A stretch of DNA of 64,000 nucleotides from Rhizobium sp. NXC24. Its GTDB lineage: Bacteria > Pseudomonadota > Alphaproteobacteria > Rhizobiales > Rhizobiaceae. A program made the translations under genes and the position numbers. The DNA lies in the NCBI RefSeq assembly GCF_002944315.1, contig NZ_CP024311.1, forward strand, positions 2,580,501 to 2,644,500, read 5' to 3'. Below are positions 9,657 through 20,600 of the stretch, one piece after another (the first letter of the stretch is position 1; every line of letters starts with the position of its first letter). The notes beneath the pieces were generated by a model that searched no databases, had not been told where the DNA came from, and worked only from the letters and a program-made list of their open reading frames with translations.

Positions 9657-10745
9657 TTAGCCACGCCCTGCCAACCGTCTCATAACGGTGATCGCATCAT
9701 TCGCCAAAACCGCGGTTAACTCAGCCGACGGGAGTGACTGCGCCAGTTTGGCGGCTTGGCCGGACCAAAGATTGGTGAAATCACCGGAACCAGCCGCTTC
9801 GGCCTTGGCGCGCAGTGGCGCCAAGGCACCGCCGGCCGTCGGAAACGCGGGCACCAGATGAGAGAGTGGCCCCACCTCTCGCATGATGCGGTTCATCACA
9901 CCCCTCGCCGGCCGTCCGGTGAAGACATTGGTCAACGCCGTATTATCGTCGCCTGCATGCTCCAGTGCCGCGCGATGGACCGCGGGAATTTTCGCCTCGG
10001 GCGTAAACAGATAGCTCGTGCCGATCTGCGCGGCGGAGGCGCCAAGTGCGAAAGCTGCCGCAATCCCCCGCCCATCTGCAATTCCGCCGGCGGCAATGAC
10101 GGGGACCGTGACAGCATCGGCAATCTGCGGCACCAGCGCCATCGTGCCGACCTGCGTCGCCATATCTTGCGTCAGGAAATTGCCGCGATGGCCGCCAGCC
10201 TCGAAACCCATGGCGATGATGGCGTCGACATCACGTTCGGCAAGCCACCGCGCCTCCGCTACCGTAGTCGCTGACGAAATTATCTTTACTCCGGTTGCCC
10301 GCACTCGTCGGACCAGATCCGCATCCGGTAGTCCAAAATGAAAGCTGACGACCTCAGGCCGGTAGGCCTCTACGATTTCACAGAAGGAGGTATCGAATGG
10401 CGCGCGTCCGCCAGCCGGAACCGGTGCGGCAGGATCAAGCCCTGCTTCGACATAGTAGAGGGCAAGCCGTGCTCGCCATGCCATGTGCCGCGCAGGATCG
10501 TCTTCAGGCATGGTGTGAGCGAAGAAGTTCACATTGATTGGCTTTTTCGTTGCCGCTCTTATCATATCCAGAGCCGCGCGGAGTTGCTCCGGATTGTATT
10601 GAGCGCTTGGCAGGGATCCGAGACCGCCAGCCTCGCTTACTGCAATTACCATTTCTGGCGTCGTCGCGCCTGCCATGGGAGCCTGGATAATGGGAATGTC
10701 GATATCGAATAGGTCAAGGATCCGGGTATCTGGCCATTGGCTCAT
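9657..10745 (-). CDS. Nitronate monooxygenase / 2-nitropropane dioxygenase-like flavoprotein
   Basis: A 362-residue FMN-dependent TIM barrel. Conserved motifs are IPIIQAPMAGATTPEM at the N-terminus, MGFEAGGHRG (active-site His and phosphate loop) and VIAAGGIADGRGIAAAFALGA with the FMN-phosphate-binding glycine. These enzymes oxidise alkyl nitronates (for example propionate-3-nitronate) to carbonyl compounds and nitrite, detoxifying plant or microbial nitro compounds. A GTG codon directly precedes the ATG used here; AAAGG upstream suits the ATG. It is the last host gene before the prophage. Confidence 0.88.
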   Translation of the reverse strand: MSQWPDTRILDLFDIDIPIIQAPMAGATTPEMVIAVSEAGGLGSLPSAQYNPEQLRAALDMIRAATKKPINVNFFAHTMPEDDPARHMAWRARLALYYVEAGLDPAAPVPAGGRAPFDTSFCEIVEAYRPEVVSFHFGLPDADLVRRVRATGVKIISSATTVAEARWLAERDVDAIIAMGFEAGGHRGNFLTQDMATQVGTMALVPQIADAVTVPVIAAGGIADGRGIAAAFALGASAAQIGTSYLFTPEAKIPAVHRAALEHAGDDNTALTNVFTGRPARGVMNRIMREVGPLSHLVPAFPTAGGALAPLRAKAEAAGSGDFTNLWSGQAAKLAQSLPSAELTAVLANDAITVMRRLAGRG

Positions 10746-11050
10746 CACAAGCGCCTTTCATCTCCAAAGTCCGCCTGCCATCATTATCAGCCTAGTAACG
10801 GTGGCGGTAATGATTAGTGCAGATGTATCCATAGCGGTTGTCGATGGAATGAAGATCTCATGCTGACGACCGGAATAAACTTGCCTCAGCAAAAGCAATG
10901 CCTGGAACGATTACAAAAACCACAAACGCAAAAGGGGGCCTCTCCCGTTAAGGAGAGGGCGAGATAGGGAAATGGTCGGCACAGTAAAACCGACGAATGC
11001 ATTGGAGAAAACTGAAATCAACGCGACAATACGGCATATAGCGGTGGCAG
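10746..11050. other. Host/prophage left junction, non-coding
   Basis: About 300 bp between the nitronate monooxygenase start and the last prophage gene. It holds the leader of the flavoprotein gene and a terminator-like hairpin (own entry). No ORF with a ribosome site and no tRNA are seen. The exact prophage edge should lie here, but I found no direct repeat shared with the right side. Confidence 0.5.
10930..10958 (-). terminator. Terminator-like hairpin at end of phage late operon
   Basis: CCTCTCC (10939-10945) pairs perfectly with GGAGAGG (10952-10958) around a 6-nt loop. Read on the minus strand the stem is followed by CCCCCTTTT, which gives a weak intrinsic terminator about 100 bp past the last minus-strand phage gene. 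Confidence 0.55.
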
Positions 11051-11380
11051 TCAGGGTGCGGCCCTTCCACCTCCTATCCATCGGGAAATCGAATCGAAAA
11101 TCAGGTCAGCGATCCACATGGCGCAGACACCAACCACGAACGCCGTCGCATTCATGGCCGCGGCGTCCTTTTCCGGTAGCGGCCAATTGATGGCGCGCAG
11201 ATAATAAAGCGCTGGCTCTGTCAGATAAGCCGCCGCCAGCGCCCCGCAAATGGGCGACGCGACAATTTCTCGGGTGGTATAGCGCCGGCGGGATAAGCCA
11301 CGCAAAATGCCCCCGGAGAGGCCAGCGATGACGACGCCGACCTTGATGCCTAACGCATCGAGAAATTCGTTCACCGTCAT
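11051..11380 (-). CDS. Phage membrane protein, holin-like
   Basis: A 109-residue protein with hydrophobic stretches at about residues 10-27, 40-60 and 78-98 and a basic segment RGLSRRRY between the first two. It is the last gene of the minus-strand late operon, downstream of the endolysin and lipoprotein genes. This is the place where many phages keep holins. The call rests on topology and position; there is no sequence motif that proves pore formation. Confidence 0.55.
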   Translation of the reverse strand: MTVNEFLDALGIKVGVVIAGLSGGILRGLSRRRYTTREIVASPICGALAAAYLTEPALYYLRAINWPLPEKDAAAMNATAFVVGVCAMWIADLIFDSISRWIGGGRAAP

Positions 11381-11448
11381 GATCTATCTCCGCAAAACCC
11401 TTGCAACAAGAATCTACCGCGTCCCGCCAAAATAACTAAAAAGGGCTG

Positions 11449-11700
11449 TTATTTACCGACAGGCGGCTGGGGCTTGATCAAACCGGAAAGCCCGTCGCGG
11501 GTAATATTGACCACGATCTTAAGTGCGCCGAGACCCGCGATAGCGTAGGCTGTGTAGCTCGGTCCGATAAAGGATCGTGAACATTCTAGCGTGCCATCGC
11601 CTAGCTGTGTGCAGCCCGTCGCCAGAAGAATGGCAACCAACAGCGCGGACAGCGTGATTAGTATGTTCAAAACATTGTGCAGAGCATTGGTATTCAACAT
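11449..11700 (-). CDS. Small phage membrane protein (possible holin/antiholin)
   Basis: An 83-residue protein with a strong N-terminal hydrophobic helix (LNILITLSALLVAILLATGC) and a second one near residues 50-65. AAGGAGCC precedes the ATG at 11700; the frame is open to 11721 but that start lacks a ribosome site. The cysteine after the first helix could also be a lipobox (LLATGC), so it may be a lipoprotein. Together with the neighbouring lipoprotein and membrane gene it forms a lysis cassette. Confidence 0.5.
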   Translation of the reverse strand: MLNTNALHNVLNILITLSALLVAILLATGCTQLGDGTLECSRSFIGPSYTAYAIAGLGALKIVVNITRDGLSGLIKPQPPVGK

Positions 11701-11725
11701 AAGGCTCCTTTGTGAAGGCATGAAA

Positions 11726-12043
11726 TTACCGCGCTTGTCGGGCGATATTGAGAGCGGTATCGATTGTTGCGTAGGCCTGCACTACCTGTGCCAAAACATC
11801 GGCGGCCGTCTCGCGCTCGAGGTCGACGCAAAGGCTCCGCACGCCGATATAAGCAGCCGCTTCCTTGTTGATCACCGATCGCTTGACCGTACCAATCGCG
11901 ACAATGGACATGAAAGCGGCATGTGCAGTTTCCAACGCTTGACAAGCCTTCGGGAGATTTTTCTGGATCGCGATATCGAGCGACGCCGTTTGACAACCGG
12001 ACAAAGCAAATCCGACTGCCGCCGCTAAAAGCGGAGCACGCAT
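11726..12043 (-). CDS. Phage lipoprotein, possible spanin component
   Basis: A 105-residue protein with a lipoprotein signal peptide (MRAPLLAAAVGFALSGC; lipobox LSGC) and a mostly helical mature part. Located directly after the endolysin, it could be an outer-membrane spanin (Rz1-like). Its mature part is longer than a typical proline-rich Rz1, so this is inference from position and lipobox only. Confidence 0.6.
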   Translation of the reverse strand: MRAPLLAAAVGFALSGCQTASLDIAIQKNLPKACQALETAHAAFMSIVAIGTVKRSVINKEAAAYIGVRSLCVDLERETAADVLAQVVQAYATIDTALNIARQAR

Positions 12044-12105
12044 GTAGCAATCCTTTTCTGGGGGAAAAATGATTGTGTTGAGCCGCCACAGTCTTGTGAC
12101 GCAGA

Positions 12106-12738
12106 CTACCGCGCCACTTCGATCGCAGCGGCAAAGGACTTGGCATAGTCCGCAACGCCTGCGGCTCGATCGGTGCCGTTGATGACTTTGCGGGCACCGA
12201 TCCAGTCGGTAACCTCAGCGCTGAAGTAATCGGCCAGCTTCTTGCCTGTAAACCGGCCGTTGATCATGCCGTCGAACAAGATTTCGACAGCCTTGGCAGG
12301 ATCGAGTGCTTTGTCGGGCTCATCAGAAATACTGTATTTCACGTAATTTTCGTAACCAGTAATCTGTACCAAACCTCGTCCACGATAGCGCCATCCGTCG
12401 CCACTCGTTTCGTCGCCATTGCCCATGCGGCTCGCATATGCGCGATTGGCGATACGTTGTGGCTGTCGGGCATAGATCGCCGCTTGCGCTGCCGTAAAGT
12501 ATTTCGGAAATGTAGCCTTGAGACCCGCGGCCGAGTAATTGAGGTTTTCCACAATGGCGCACATCGTATTGTCACTTTCGTGATAAGCCGTCGCTAGCAT
12601 GTAGGAGAGCCAGCGTACGTCGAACGGGCTCGTCTCCCAGGCATCGAGGATGGCCTCCGTGCCGTTCACCTGATTTTGCGACAGCCGCCCGCTGAACAGC
12701 GATGTGCGCACCGCCGCGAAGAATTTCGCACGATGCAT
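12106..12738 (-). CDS. Phage endolysin, glycoside hydrolase family 19-like
   Basis: A 210-residue muralytic enzyme of the chitinase-class-I/GH19 lysozyme superfamily. Typical pieces are the catalytic glutamate in ATAYHESDNTM near residue 53, NRAYASRMGNGDETSGDGWR with RGRGLVQITGYENY around residue 120, and a C-terminal helical part. It cleaves host peptidoglycan at the end of the lytic cycle. No signal peptide is present, so release depends on the neighbouring membrane proteins. Confidence 0.88.
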   Translation of the reverse strand: MHRAKFFAAVRTSLFSGRLSQNQVNGTEAILDAWETSPFDVRWLSYMLATAYHESDNTMCAIVENLNYSAAGLKATFPKYFTAAQAAIYARQPQRIANRAYASRMGNGDETSGDGWRYRGRGLVQITGYENYVKYSISDEPDKALDPAKAVEILFDGMINGRFTGKKLADYFSAEVTDWIGARKVINGTDRAAGVADYAKSFAAAIEVAR

Positions 12739-12894
12739 GAATGATCCTTTGACTAATATTAAATTTGGCGTCGAACCTTGAAGATCGCTAGAATTTGCTT
12801 CCAGGCGGCCAATTTAGCCGCCCATTTTTCTTCATAGCTGACCAGAAATTTTTACGCTCGCAAGGGCCTCTCTCTGCGAGCGGCAAAGTTCTTC

Positions 12895-13110
12895 CTATGC
12901 GGTTTCATCGGGCGGCGCGATCATCGTCGTGTCATCGGCAGGTTCCATTTCTGACCTTTCAGACGCTACTCCAACTCGCTGTTTTGCTTCCAACTGCGCT
13001 CGCGCCTGTGCGAGCTGTCCGGCGAGATCGTCTACGGCGCTGGCAAAACGCTCCACCTCACCTTGTAGAAACTCATTCTGCTTCTTGAGAGAGTTCACGA
13101 AGGTAGACAT
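12895..13110 (-). CDS. Small phage coiled-coil protein
   Basis: A 71-residue protein with a clear coiled-coil stretch (SLKKQNEFLQGEVERFASAV, then AQARAQLEAKQ) and an acidic disordered tail. AGGAGG just upstream fixes the ATG at 13110. The function is unknown. It lies 12 bp downstream of the DUF4376-like protein, inside the tail-fibre accessory genes. Confidence 0.5.
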   Translation of the reverse strand: MSTFVNSLKKQNEFLQGEVERFASAVDDLAGQLAQARAQLEAKQRVGVASERSEMEPADDTTMIAPPDETA

Positions 13111-13122
13111 CAAGTCCTCCTT

Positions 13123-13776
13123 TTACGCCGCTATTGCCGGCCAAGCGAAGGCGTCGACATCCGCCGTTGTCTTGATCGTGCCTGCAGCGATGGCCTGAGC
13201 TACCGCGTCCTCAGCCGCAAAGCTGGCCTGCACGTGAGCACCGACTGCATTGGCGATCGCCGTCACCTGCTCGACGGTCAGAATGACGAAGCCATTTGCA
13301 GTCTTGAAATTTACGGTGACCGTGGGGTTAGCCTGCACATAAGCATAGGCTCCGGTGATGAGTGCCTGGCTCTGCCGATCCGTAGCAATCTTCGTGCCGT
13401 TAAAGACGATGCCGCCCGTTTCGATGGCATACCGCTTGGTCGCAGCATAGACGTAAAGATCGACCGGAGCCGGCTCCGGAGACCAGCCGGCGACGACCGC
13501 CGCGAGGCCTTCTGGCATTTCCGGCCAATCGCCGGCAGAGCTGACCAAGTTAGCTTCCTTGTTGCTCAGTTGATCGAGGATCGCATTCTTGTCGGTAGCA
13601 TCCAGTCCGGACGTGATCTTGGCAGCGAGCGCTAGCCAATAATCGGGCACGTTGTAGATCTGCTGCCGGCCGAGCCAGAAGGCAACGCAAGCCATCCAGC
13701 GATCGGCCTTGTTTTCCGATCGAGCGGCAAGCAGCGCCTCGACCATCGGTTCATACATGCTGTCTATGCGGTACAT
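13123..13776 (-). CDS. Phage tail-associated protein with DUF4376-like domain
   Basis: A 217-residue protein. The C-terminal half (DLYVYAATKRYAIETGGIVF, the following TDRQSQALITGAYAYVQ and the VTAIANAVGAHVQASFAAED helix) matches the DUF4376 pattern found in phage tail-fibre assembly or tail accessory proteins. The N-terminal half is unfamiliar. Position among genes downstream of the giant tail tip protein supports a role in fibre assembly or function. Confidence 0.65.
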   Translation of the reverse strand: MYRIDSMYEPMVEALLAARSENKADRWMACVAFWLGRQQIYNVPDYWLALAAKITSGLDATDKNAILDQLSNKEANLVSSAGDWPEMPEGLAAVVAGWSPEPAPVDLYVYAATKRYAIETGGIVFNGTKIATDRQSQALITGAYAYVQANPTVTVNFKTANGFVILTVEQVTAIANAVGAHVQASFAAEDAVAQAIAAGTIKTTADVDAFAWPAIAA

Positions 13777-13794
13777 GGCAGTCCTTTCTGCTGT

Positions 13795-14214
13795 TTAGGC
13801 TTGGGCATAGGCGCGCACGGCCTGCCAATCGATCTCGTAGGCGGTGCGGATTTCGGGAGCCGTTTTAGCGGCGGCAAGTGCGGCGTTTGCCGATCGGCGG
13901 ACGGCTTCGATCATCTGGGAGCCGACAGCCCAATGTTGGTCACGCGTTAGGATTTCGACGGCCTTTTCGAAGCGGCTAACGCCATGTTCGGCGGCCTCGG
14001 CCGAGATATGTGGCGTTTCGCTTTCGGCAACATTTGCACCTTGCTGGCGATCGGCGGCGATCAACTGCGCCTCGCGAAGCTTCAGCGCATAGACCGCCTC
14101 CTGACCGGGTGTGAGCGTGATGAACAGAGCGCGCGCATGGCCGATCTGTTTGTCAATGTAAGCTTGCGCCTGGACGCGCTCCGAAGTGAGATCGGCGGTC
14201 ACGTTAAGCAGCAT
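13795..14214 (-). CDS. Hypothetical phage tail-region protein
   Basis: A 139-residue helical protein without a motif that I can name. It starts with MLLNVTADLTSERVQAQAYI and overlaps the end of the upstream gene by 11 bp, so the two are translationally linked. Related short proteins often follow tail-fibre genes in rhizobial prophages; a chaperone or fibre-assembly role is a guess. Confidence 0.5.
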   Translation of the reverse strand: MLLNVTADLTSERVQAQAYIDKQIGHARALFITLTPGQEAVYALKLREAQLIAADRQQGANVAESETPHISAEAAEHGVSRFEKAVEILTRDQHWAVGSQMIEAVRRSANAALAAAKTAPEIRTAYEIDWQAVRAYAQA

Positions 14215-14635
14215 GAATCGTCACCTCGAAGTGATGGAAGGCGGCGGGTGCGATAAAGGAAAATCGATGGTCGCCAAGAACGTCGGTGGTGAATTCAAAG
14301 GCATTGTCCTCGATCGCGACGATCTCGCCGGCATGAAGAACCGACGTGCCGGCCGGCACGGCAAAGCGCACCGCGTCCACGCCGTCAGCGTTGACTGTGT
14401 ATTCGCTGACATCGAGCGCTGTGCCCTTGGCAGTGATGACGCCATCCAGCACATAGCAGTGCGCATCGATATCACGACGGTATTGGTCGGCCGGCACTTC
14501 GATCGCCTTGAAGCCCTGGCCATAGATCGGCGCATAGTGCGGCAGCAGGCTCAAGGCACAGTCGCCGCTCTGCCGAATGGCTCCATCAGGACCATAGACG
14601 ATGTAGTGGATCGTTCTATCTTCTAACGCAGTCAC
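14204..14635 (-). CDS. Hypothetical phage tail-fibre accessory protein
   Basis: A 143-residue, beta-rich protein (ALEDRTIHYIVYGPDGAIRQ, later LDVSEYTVNADGVDAVRFAV). The open frame reaches 14929, but that extension lies antisense-free inside the neighbouring fibre gene. The GTG at 14635, preceded by GAGGTAG and 4 bp after the fibre stop, is the likely start. No named domain is recognised; it may be a small virion or fibre-tip protein. Confidence 0.55.
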   Translation of the reverse strand: MTALEDRTIHYIVYGPDGAIRQSGDCALSLLPHYAPIYGQGFKAIEVPADQYRRDIDAHCYVLDGVITAKGTALDVSEYTVNADGVDAVRFAVPAGTSVLHAGEIVAIEDNAFEFTTDVLGDHRFSFIAPAAFHHFEVTIHAA

Positions 14636-14639
14636 GGAG

Positions 14640-17600
14640 CTACCTCTTGAGAGCTGTTGCGGTGATGTTGCTTTCGTTCCAGCCGATGGTGTTGCCGGGG
14701 CAATAGATCTGCAGGATGTAGGTGTGGTTGCCAGCGCCGGGGGCGTCATAGAGGCCCGAGACAGCCACAAGACCGGCCGTATAGGTCGTCTGTGTGGTGC
14801 TGCCATTGCTGCCGCCTGTGCCGGAGACGACGGTCTGAACGACACCGAGATAGTAGGTCTGGCTAAAGATCGCTGTCCCGTCACGGAAGATGTTGACGCC
14901 GATCGGCTGAGAGTTCTGGCTGCCGCCATTCTGGTTGTACTGACCGAGCGTCATGGCGTCGATCACGACGCGACCGTCGCCGGCAACATTGACGACGCAG
15001 CTCACCAGATTGACCGTGGCGTTAGCCGCGATGTTCTGGGTGCCGGCGATACGTCCAACGCCAACCCCGGTGACCGCACCTGCGGAGATGTTGGACGTGC
15101 CAACCTGCAGCGTGCCGATAACGGCCGAGCTGATATTGACCGCACCGAGATTGGCGGTCAGCGCATCCAGGCTGTTGACCGAGATTTTGTTGGCGGTAAC
15201 GGCGCCATCCACGATCAGTTCGGCCGACATGGCACGCCGCATAACGGGCTTGGACCAGAAGCAGGAGCTGCCGGTGCCGGCCGTCCTGTTCACCTGCAAA
15301 TCCATGGCAAGAGCGGTTATTCCGGAAGGAACAGTGTATTTTCCTTGCAGACGAACCCATGCATTCTTTGTGCTCGTGCCGGTGATCACTACAGGCGAGA
15401 TCGTCCCCGAAGGCGCGCGCGGGAAGGCATATATATTGGCCTGATTCGGATCAGTGTTGTTGACCCAAACGTCAAACGCATAGGTTTCTCCGGCTGAGAC
15501 CGCGACGAAGTTAGAATAGGCACAATCTCGCCCGAGCGACTGGAGGAAATAGCCGGCCGCATCTCCACCGCTATTGTCATTGTAAAAATTCTGCAGGTTC
15601 TGCGTCGTCCAGCCGGTGATGCTGCCCGCCTGCCAGCCGTTGTCCGCCATGTTGGAGAAGTCGGTCAGCACGAGCTGCTTGGCAGTGATCGCGCCTGCCG
15701 CTATCTGAGATGCGCCGATCGTGTTCGCGGCAAGCTTGTCGCCGGTGATCGTGCCGGCAACGATCGTCGTGGCAGTGACTGCACCGGCCGCGATCTTGCC
15801 GGCTGTGACCGCATTGGCCGCGATCGCGTCTGCGGTTACGGCATTGGTGGCGATCTTGTCAGCTGTCACGGCGCTGGCGACGATACCGCCGTTCATGATC
15901 ATCACCACGCCGCCATCACTCCAAGGCGTAAACTCTGCTGCATTCGGGGGGCAGCGGCACAGCATTGGCTTGTTGAGGAACATATAGCTGTCGGTTTGGC
16001 CGGCGCTCGTTTCATATTTGCGGATATAAATTGATACCGCGACCGTATTAGCGGGAGCCGCACCGACACACCTGAGACGTGTCCAGAGGTCCGGATTGGT
16101 CGCACTTCCCGCGATACCGTTGTTCTGATCGGTCGTAGTATAGCCAACAGCTACGCCATCTGAAGCAATCCACTGTATCCGCAGCTCAACCAAGCAGCGA
16201 TGGGCAGAGACATAGGCTGATACCTCGAACCAGTCACCGGGAGCGCAGGGCACGCCATATTTGAGGTTGTTCGGCAACGTCGGCGCGTCGGGCCGCCCCC
16301 AACGAATGTCACTCCAGTAGTTGTTTCCGGTATTAGCGCCGTTCTGCCACAACATCAAAGTCGGGCAGTTCGGCCCAGCCCATGATTCGGTGACAGCACG
16401 GATGCGGAAGGTTTGATTGGGGATCGTGCCGTTCGGCAAATAGGTCCAGCAATCCATACCCATAGAGAAACTTGCGTTCTGCAGTAGATTTTTGCCGGAG
16501 CCAACCGCAAGCGCATCCGTGGTGACGGCATTGGAAGCGATCTTGTCTGCGGTCACCGCATCGGCTGCGATTTGCGAGGCCGAGACTGCGCCGGCCGCGA
16601 TGGTGCCCGCCGTGACCGCATTCGCGGCAATGGTCCCGGCCGTCACTGCCCCAGCGGCGATCTTGCCGGTAACCACAGAGCCATCGACCAGCAGATTAGC
16701 CGACGCCTTGCGCAAGAAGCTAACACCCCCGAACGAGATGTTGCCGTCTGTGAAATCCCGCTGAACGTAGATACGGAATATAGCTCCAAAAGCGTTCACG
16801 GGTGGGGTCATCGTAACCGTATAGGCCTGAAGCCCGGAAACTGTCGTGCCTCCCGAGGTGTCGAAAATGGCGGGATAAACATCAGGGTTCAGGAGCTGAC
16901 CTGTGGTGTCTGTCCAGTGAACGCGCGCCCACACTCCCATCTTCGTACCGGACGTTCGGATCGCTTGGCACGACACAAGATACTGCTGCCCCGCGACGAT
17001 CGGAAACGCATCCGACTGGACGATTAGTTGGTAGCCGGGACCCACAACATAGGTGTAATCAAGCGAACCCTTGCTGTTGAATGGCTGTGTCGCCACCGGG
17101 TTGATGACCGCATTGGCGGGTCTGGAGAACCAAGAATCGGAACTTTGCATCTGGTTATCAGGAATGAGGTTTTCCCAATCCTGTAGAACGAGACTGCGCG
17201 CTGTGATGGCATTCGCCGCGATCTTGTCGGCCGTGATGGCGTTGGCGGCAACCTTAGAGGCCGTCACCGCGCCATCTTCGATCATGACCGCGCCGGTGGC
17301 CTTGCGCAAAACCGGCTTAGCGATGTCGTAGGACCCACTGTTGTCGGCCGTGCCGGGGCGCGCGGTGAGCTGAAGGTTGAACCTTGCCGGGATACCATTG
17401 TTCGCCACGGTGGCGGGGATGTTCACCAGCGCCTGCACCTTCGTCCAAACCGTGGGAACGTTGGCAGCGAGAGCAAAATACACCTGTGGCCATACAGTGT
17501 TCGCGCTCGTGCGATCAGAGACCGACAGGTACGAGCCGAATGACGCTGTGGGTGCACCGTTTTTCCGGATATAGAACTCGACATAGTAACTGTCCCCGGC

Positions 17601-20600
17601 CGAGCAGGGCATTGAACCCGTAGTGGCCTGTCCAGGGTCGAAGATGGCGTAGTCAATCCCGCCATTCGCGTCCGGAATGCGGATATAATTTGGCGCGGGA
17701 TCTCCGGATGCTCCCACAATCCGGCTGGGTGCGATCGTGCCGCCCAGCAGCCAACCGTCCGTGCCCGCCGCTCCCTGGTCAAAGAACGGGTTGGTGATCA
17801 TGTTGGCGAAGTCACCGATTGCGACCGACTTGGCCGTCACCGCGCTTGCGGCGAGTTGCATCGCCCCGATCGCGCCGGCAGCAATCTGTCCGGCCGTGAT
17901 GCTGTTGGCGGCGATCTTGTCGGCAGTGACGGCGCCGGCGGCGAGCGCATTGGCCGTGACCGAACCGGCCGCGAGCTTCGGCGTGGAGACAGCGCCGTCG
18001 GAAATCTGTGTTCCGACGATCTGACCAGCGATGTCAGCAGCCGCTGTCGCTGCCGTCCAGGCACTGCCGGTATGCCGGTAGAGCTTGTCATCCGTCGTCA
18101 GATAGACTGTTCGGCCCTCGACATTGCCCGTCGTCGGTAAGCTCGAAACAATTTCCACCGGCCGAATATCGGAAGCGAACTTGGTCGTATCGACCGCATT
18201 TGCCGCAAGCTTTGCGGCACTCACTGAACCATCGGCAAGTTTACTCGCATCGACCGCCAGAGCCGCCAGCTTATTATTCGTGATCGCGCCATCCGCGATT
18301 TGTGAAGCGTTCAGCGTCCCGTTGACATCGCCAGCCGCGACGGCGGCCGTCCATGTGCCGCCGTAGTAGCGATAAAGCTTCCCATCTGTCGTCAGAAAAA
18401 CCTGCCGGCCTTCGACATTGTCGGTGGTTGGAAGGGAAGAGACGACCTCAACAGCCTTGATGCTACTCGCGAGGCTGGTCGCATCAACCGCACTCTGCGC
18501 AAGCTTTGCAGCGGTCACGGCACCGTCTGCGAGCTTGGCGGAGATCACCGCGCCGCTCGCCAACACGTCGGCCGTAACAGCAGCCACCTGCAGCTTCGCC
18601 GTCGAAACCGCCTCGTCGGCGAGCTTCAGATTGGTAACCGCCTCGTCCATGATCTTGGCGGCGGTCACAGCCGCATCGGCGATCTTAGAGGCGATGATCG
18701 CGCCATCGAGAACGTCGCCCGTTTGAATCAGGACATTCGGCGTCTTCACGCTCAGCCAGGCCGACCAATCCGTGGCGCGATTGGATTTGGGAATATAACG
18801 GCCCCTCGCCTCGTAGTCGGTGTTCGACAGCATCCACTGGCCCGAAATCACCCAGGAGAATGGCGAAGCGTAGCGAGTGCTGTCGCTGTCGAAGACGATA
18901 TCGCCGGTGTCCTTTAGCCGGACTTGCACCCACACGCGCTCAACATCGTCCATGTCCGCCGCGCAACTGATCTTGATCGCCGGCCGACGATCGATGCCGC
19001 CGGCGTCTTTCACAGTTACCGGCTCGACGGTCCAGCCGACCATTGGCTGGGACGGCGGTGTAATCGGGCCGATCCAGCCGGTGGCGGAGGGCAATTGCAA
19101 ACCGCTGTGCCAATCGTAGTCGGCAGGATCGACTTCCTTCAGCGTGACGACGATCAGGAAATTCGGCTGCGGCTCGACCTTGACGACAAGGAATTTCTTT
19201 TCGTCATAGCCGTTGCGTGCCGAGGTCCAGGAAACGACATCGTTCGGCTCCAGCGGATAGGCGTCGGGCGGTAGCGATATCTGGTGCACGCGGAAGCGCC
19301 GGTAGTCCTGGATCATCGCCAGGCCGACACTCTGCACCTGATTGGCAAAGGGAACGGCCGGCAACTGGATCTGCGCCGGCAGGCGGCGATTGCCGTCCTG
19401 AGCTTCCAGATCGGCATTGTAGCGGCCCGGCGCATCCTTCGTCGCCCACTTCTCGCTGGGTTCTGGATAGGTCGCTTCAATGGCGTTGTAGGTGTCGGAA
19501 AGCGAGGGAAACGGCTGGAAATCCTGTTCCTCCGTAACGACGATATCGTCGTCGGAGAAGGAATAGACAGCGCCGCCGGGCGTGCTGATCAGCACCTTGA
19601 AGATGCCGCCAACTTCGGCCATTCGGCCGTTGCAGCCCTTCAAGAGCTCGGAGACCACGTCGAGCGGTTGTTGATCGCACTGCACTTCGTAGCCGGCGCG
19701 GAAGGCTGGTTCGCTGCCGCCGCCATCGAGCGCAACAGCGGCGTCGCAAGCGTTTGCCGCCGCCATCCAGTTTGCGGCGGGTAGGCAGAAAGCAGCGATA
19801 TTCTGGCCGCCATAGACCCATTCCGACCCACGGTAGACGCCACGCGCCAGATTGTAGATCATCGTGGCCGGGTTGCTCGTCGGCTCCCAGGTGGCGGGAT
19901 TGTCCCAGCGATGGGCGCCATTGCCGCCAACAGACGAATCCTTGCGGATATCGTAAAGAGGCACCGGATGCGGCTGGTAGAGGCCGGCGGGGATGCCGGA
20001 GAACAGATCGGTATTGTAGCGTGCCGTCAAAATGACGACCTGACAGCCAAGGCCGATCATCGTCGTCTTCCAAGGGCGATCAGGATTGGCGCCGAATTTC
20101 GCGGACAGGAATGCGTCGGTGCCCGACTGGGTGCCGTCGAGAAATTTTATCCAGAGATAATCCTTGCCTTTCACACGATATTGCAGCACCGGGAAGCCGC
20201 GCCCATCAGGATGCGGCTCTTCCCAGAGCACGCCGACCTGCTGATCGTCGATCCAGACGCTGGTGAGGCCGCGCTCGCCGGCATAGTTGGGCAGGCTGCC
20301 GACTTCGATGACATCGGTGAAATAGGCGTTCGGCGTCTTGCCGTCTTCGCCCCAGGAGCCGGCATATTTGCGCCGGCCAGCCGTGGCGTAGCTGCCGATG
20401 ATGAACGACATGGGGTGGTCGTCCCCCATGCTGATTTCGAGCTTGGCGCCTGCCTGCTGCGGCTGGTCCTTCTTCGCCAGCGCCTTTTCGACCAGCGACA
20501 GGCCGACGTTAATCGCAACGGTCAGTACCAGCTTGCCGATGACGCCGATCGAGCCGATGAATTGGGAAATCGCGGCGATCGCCGCAGTGATCGGATCGGC

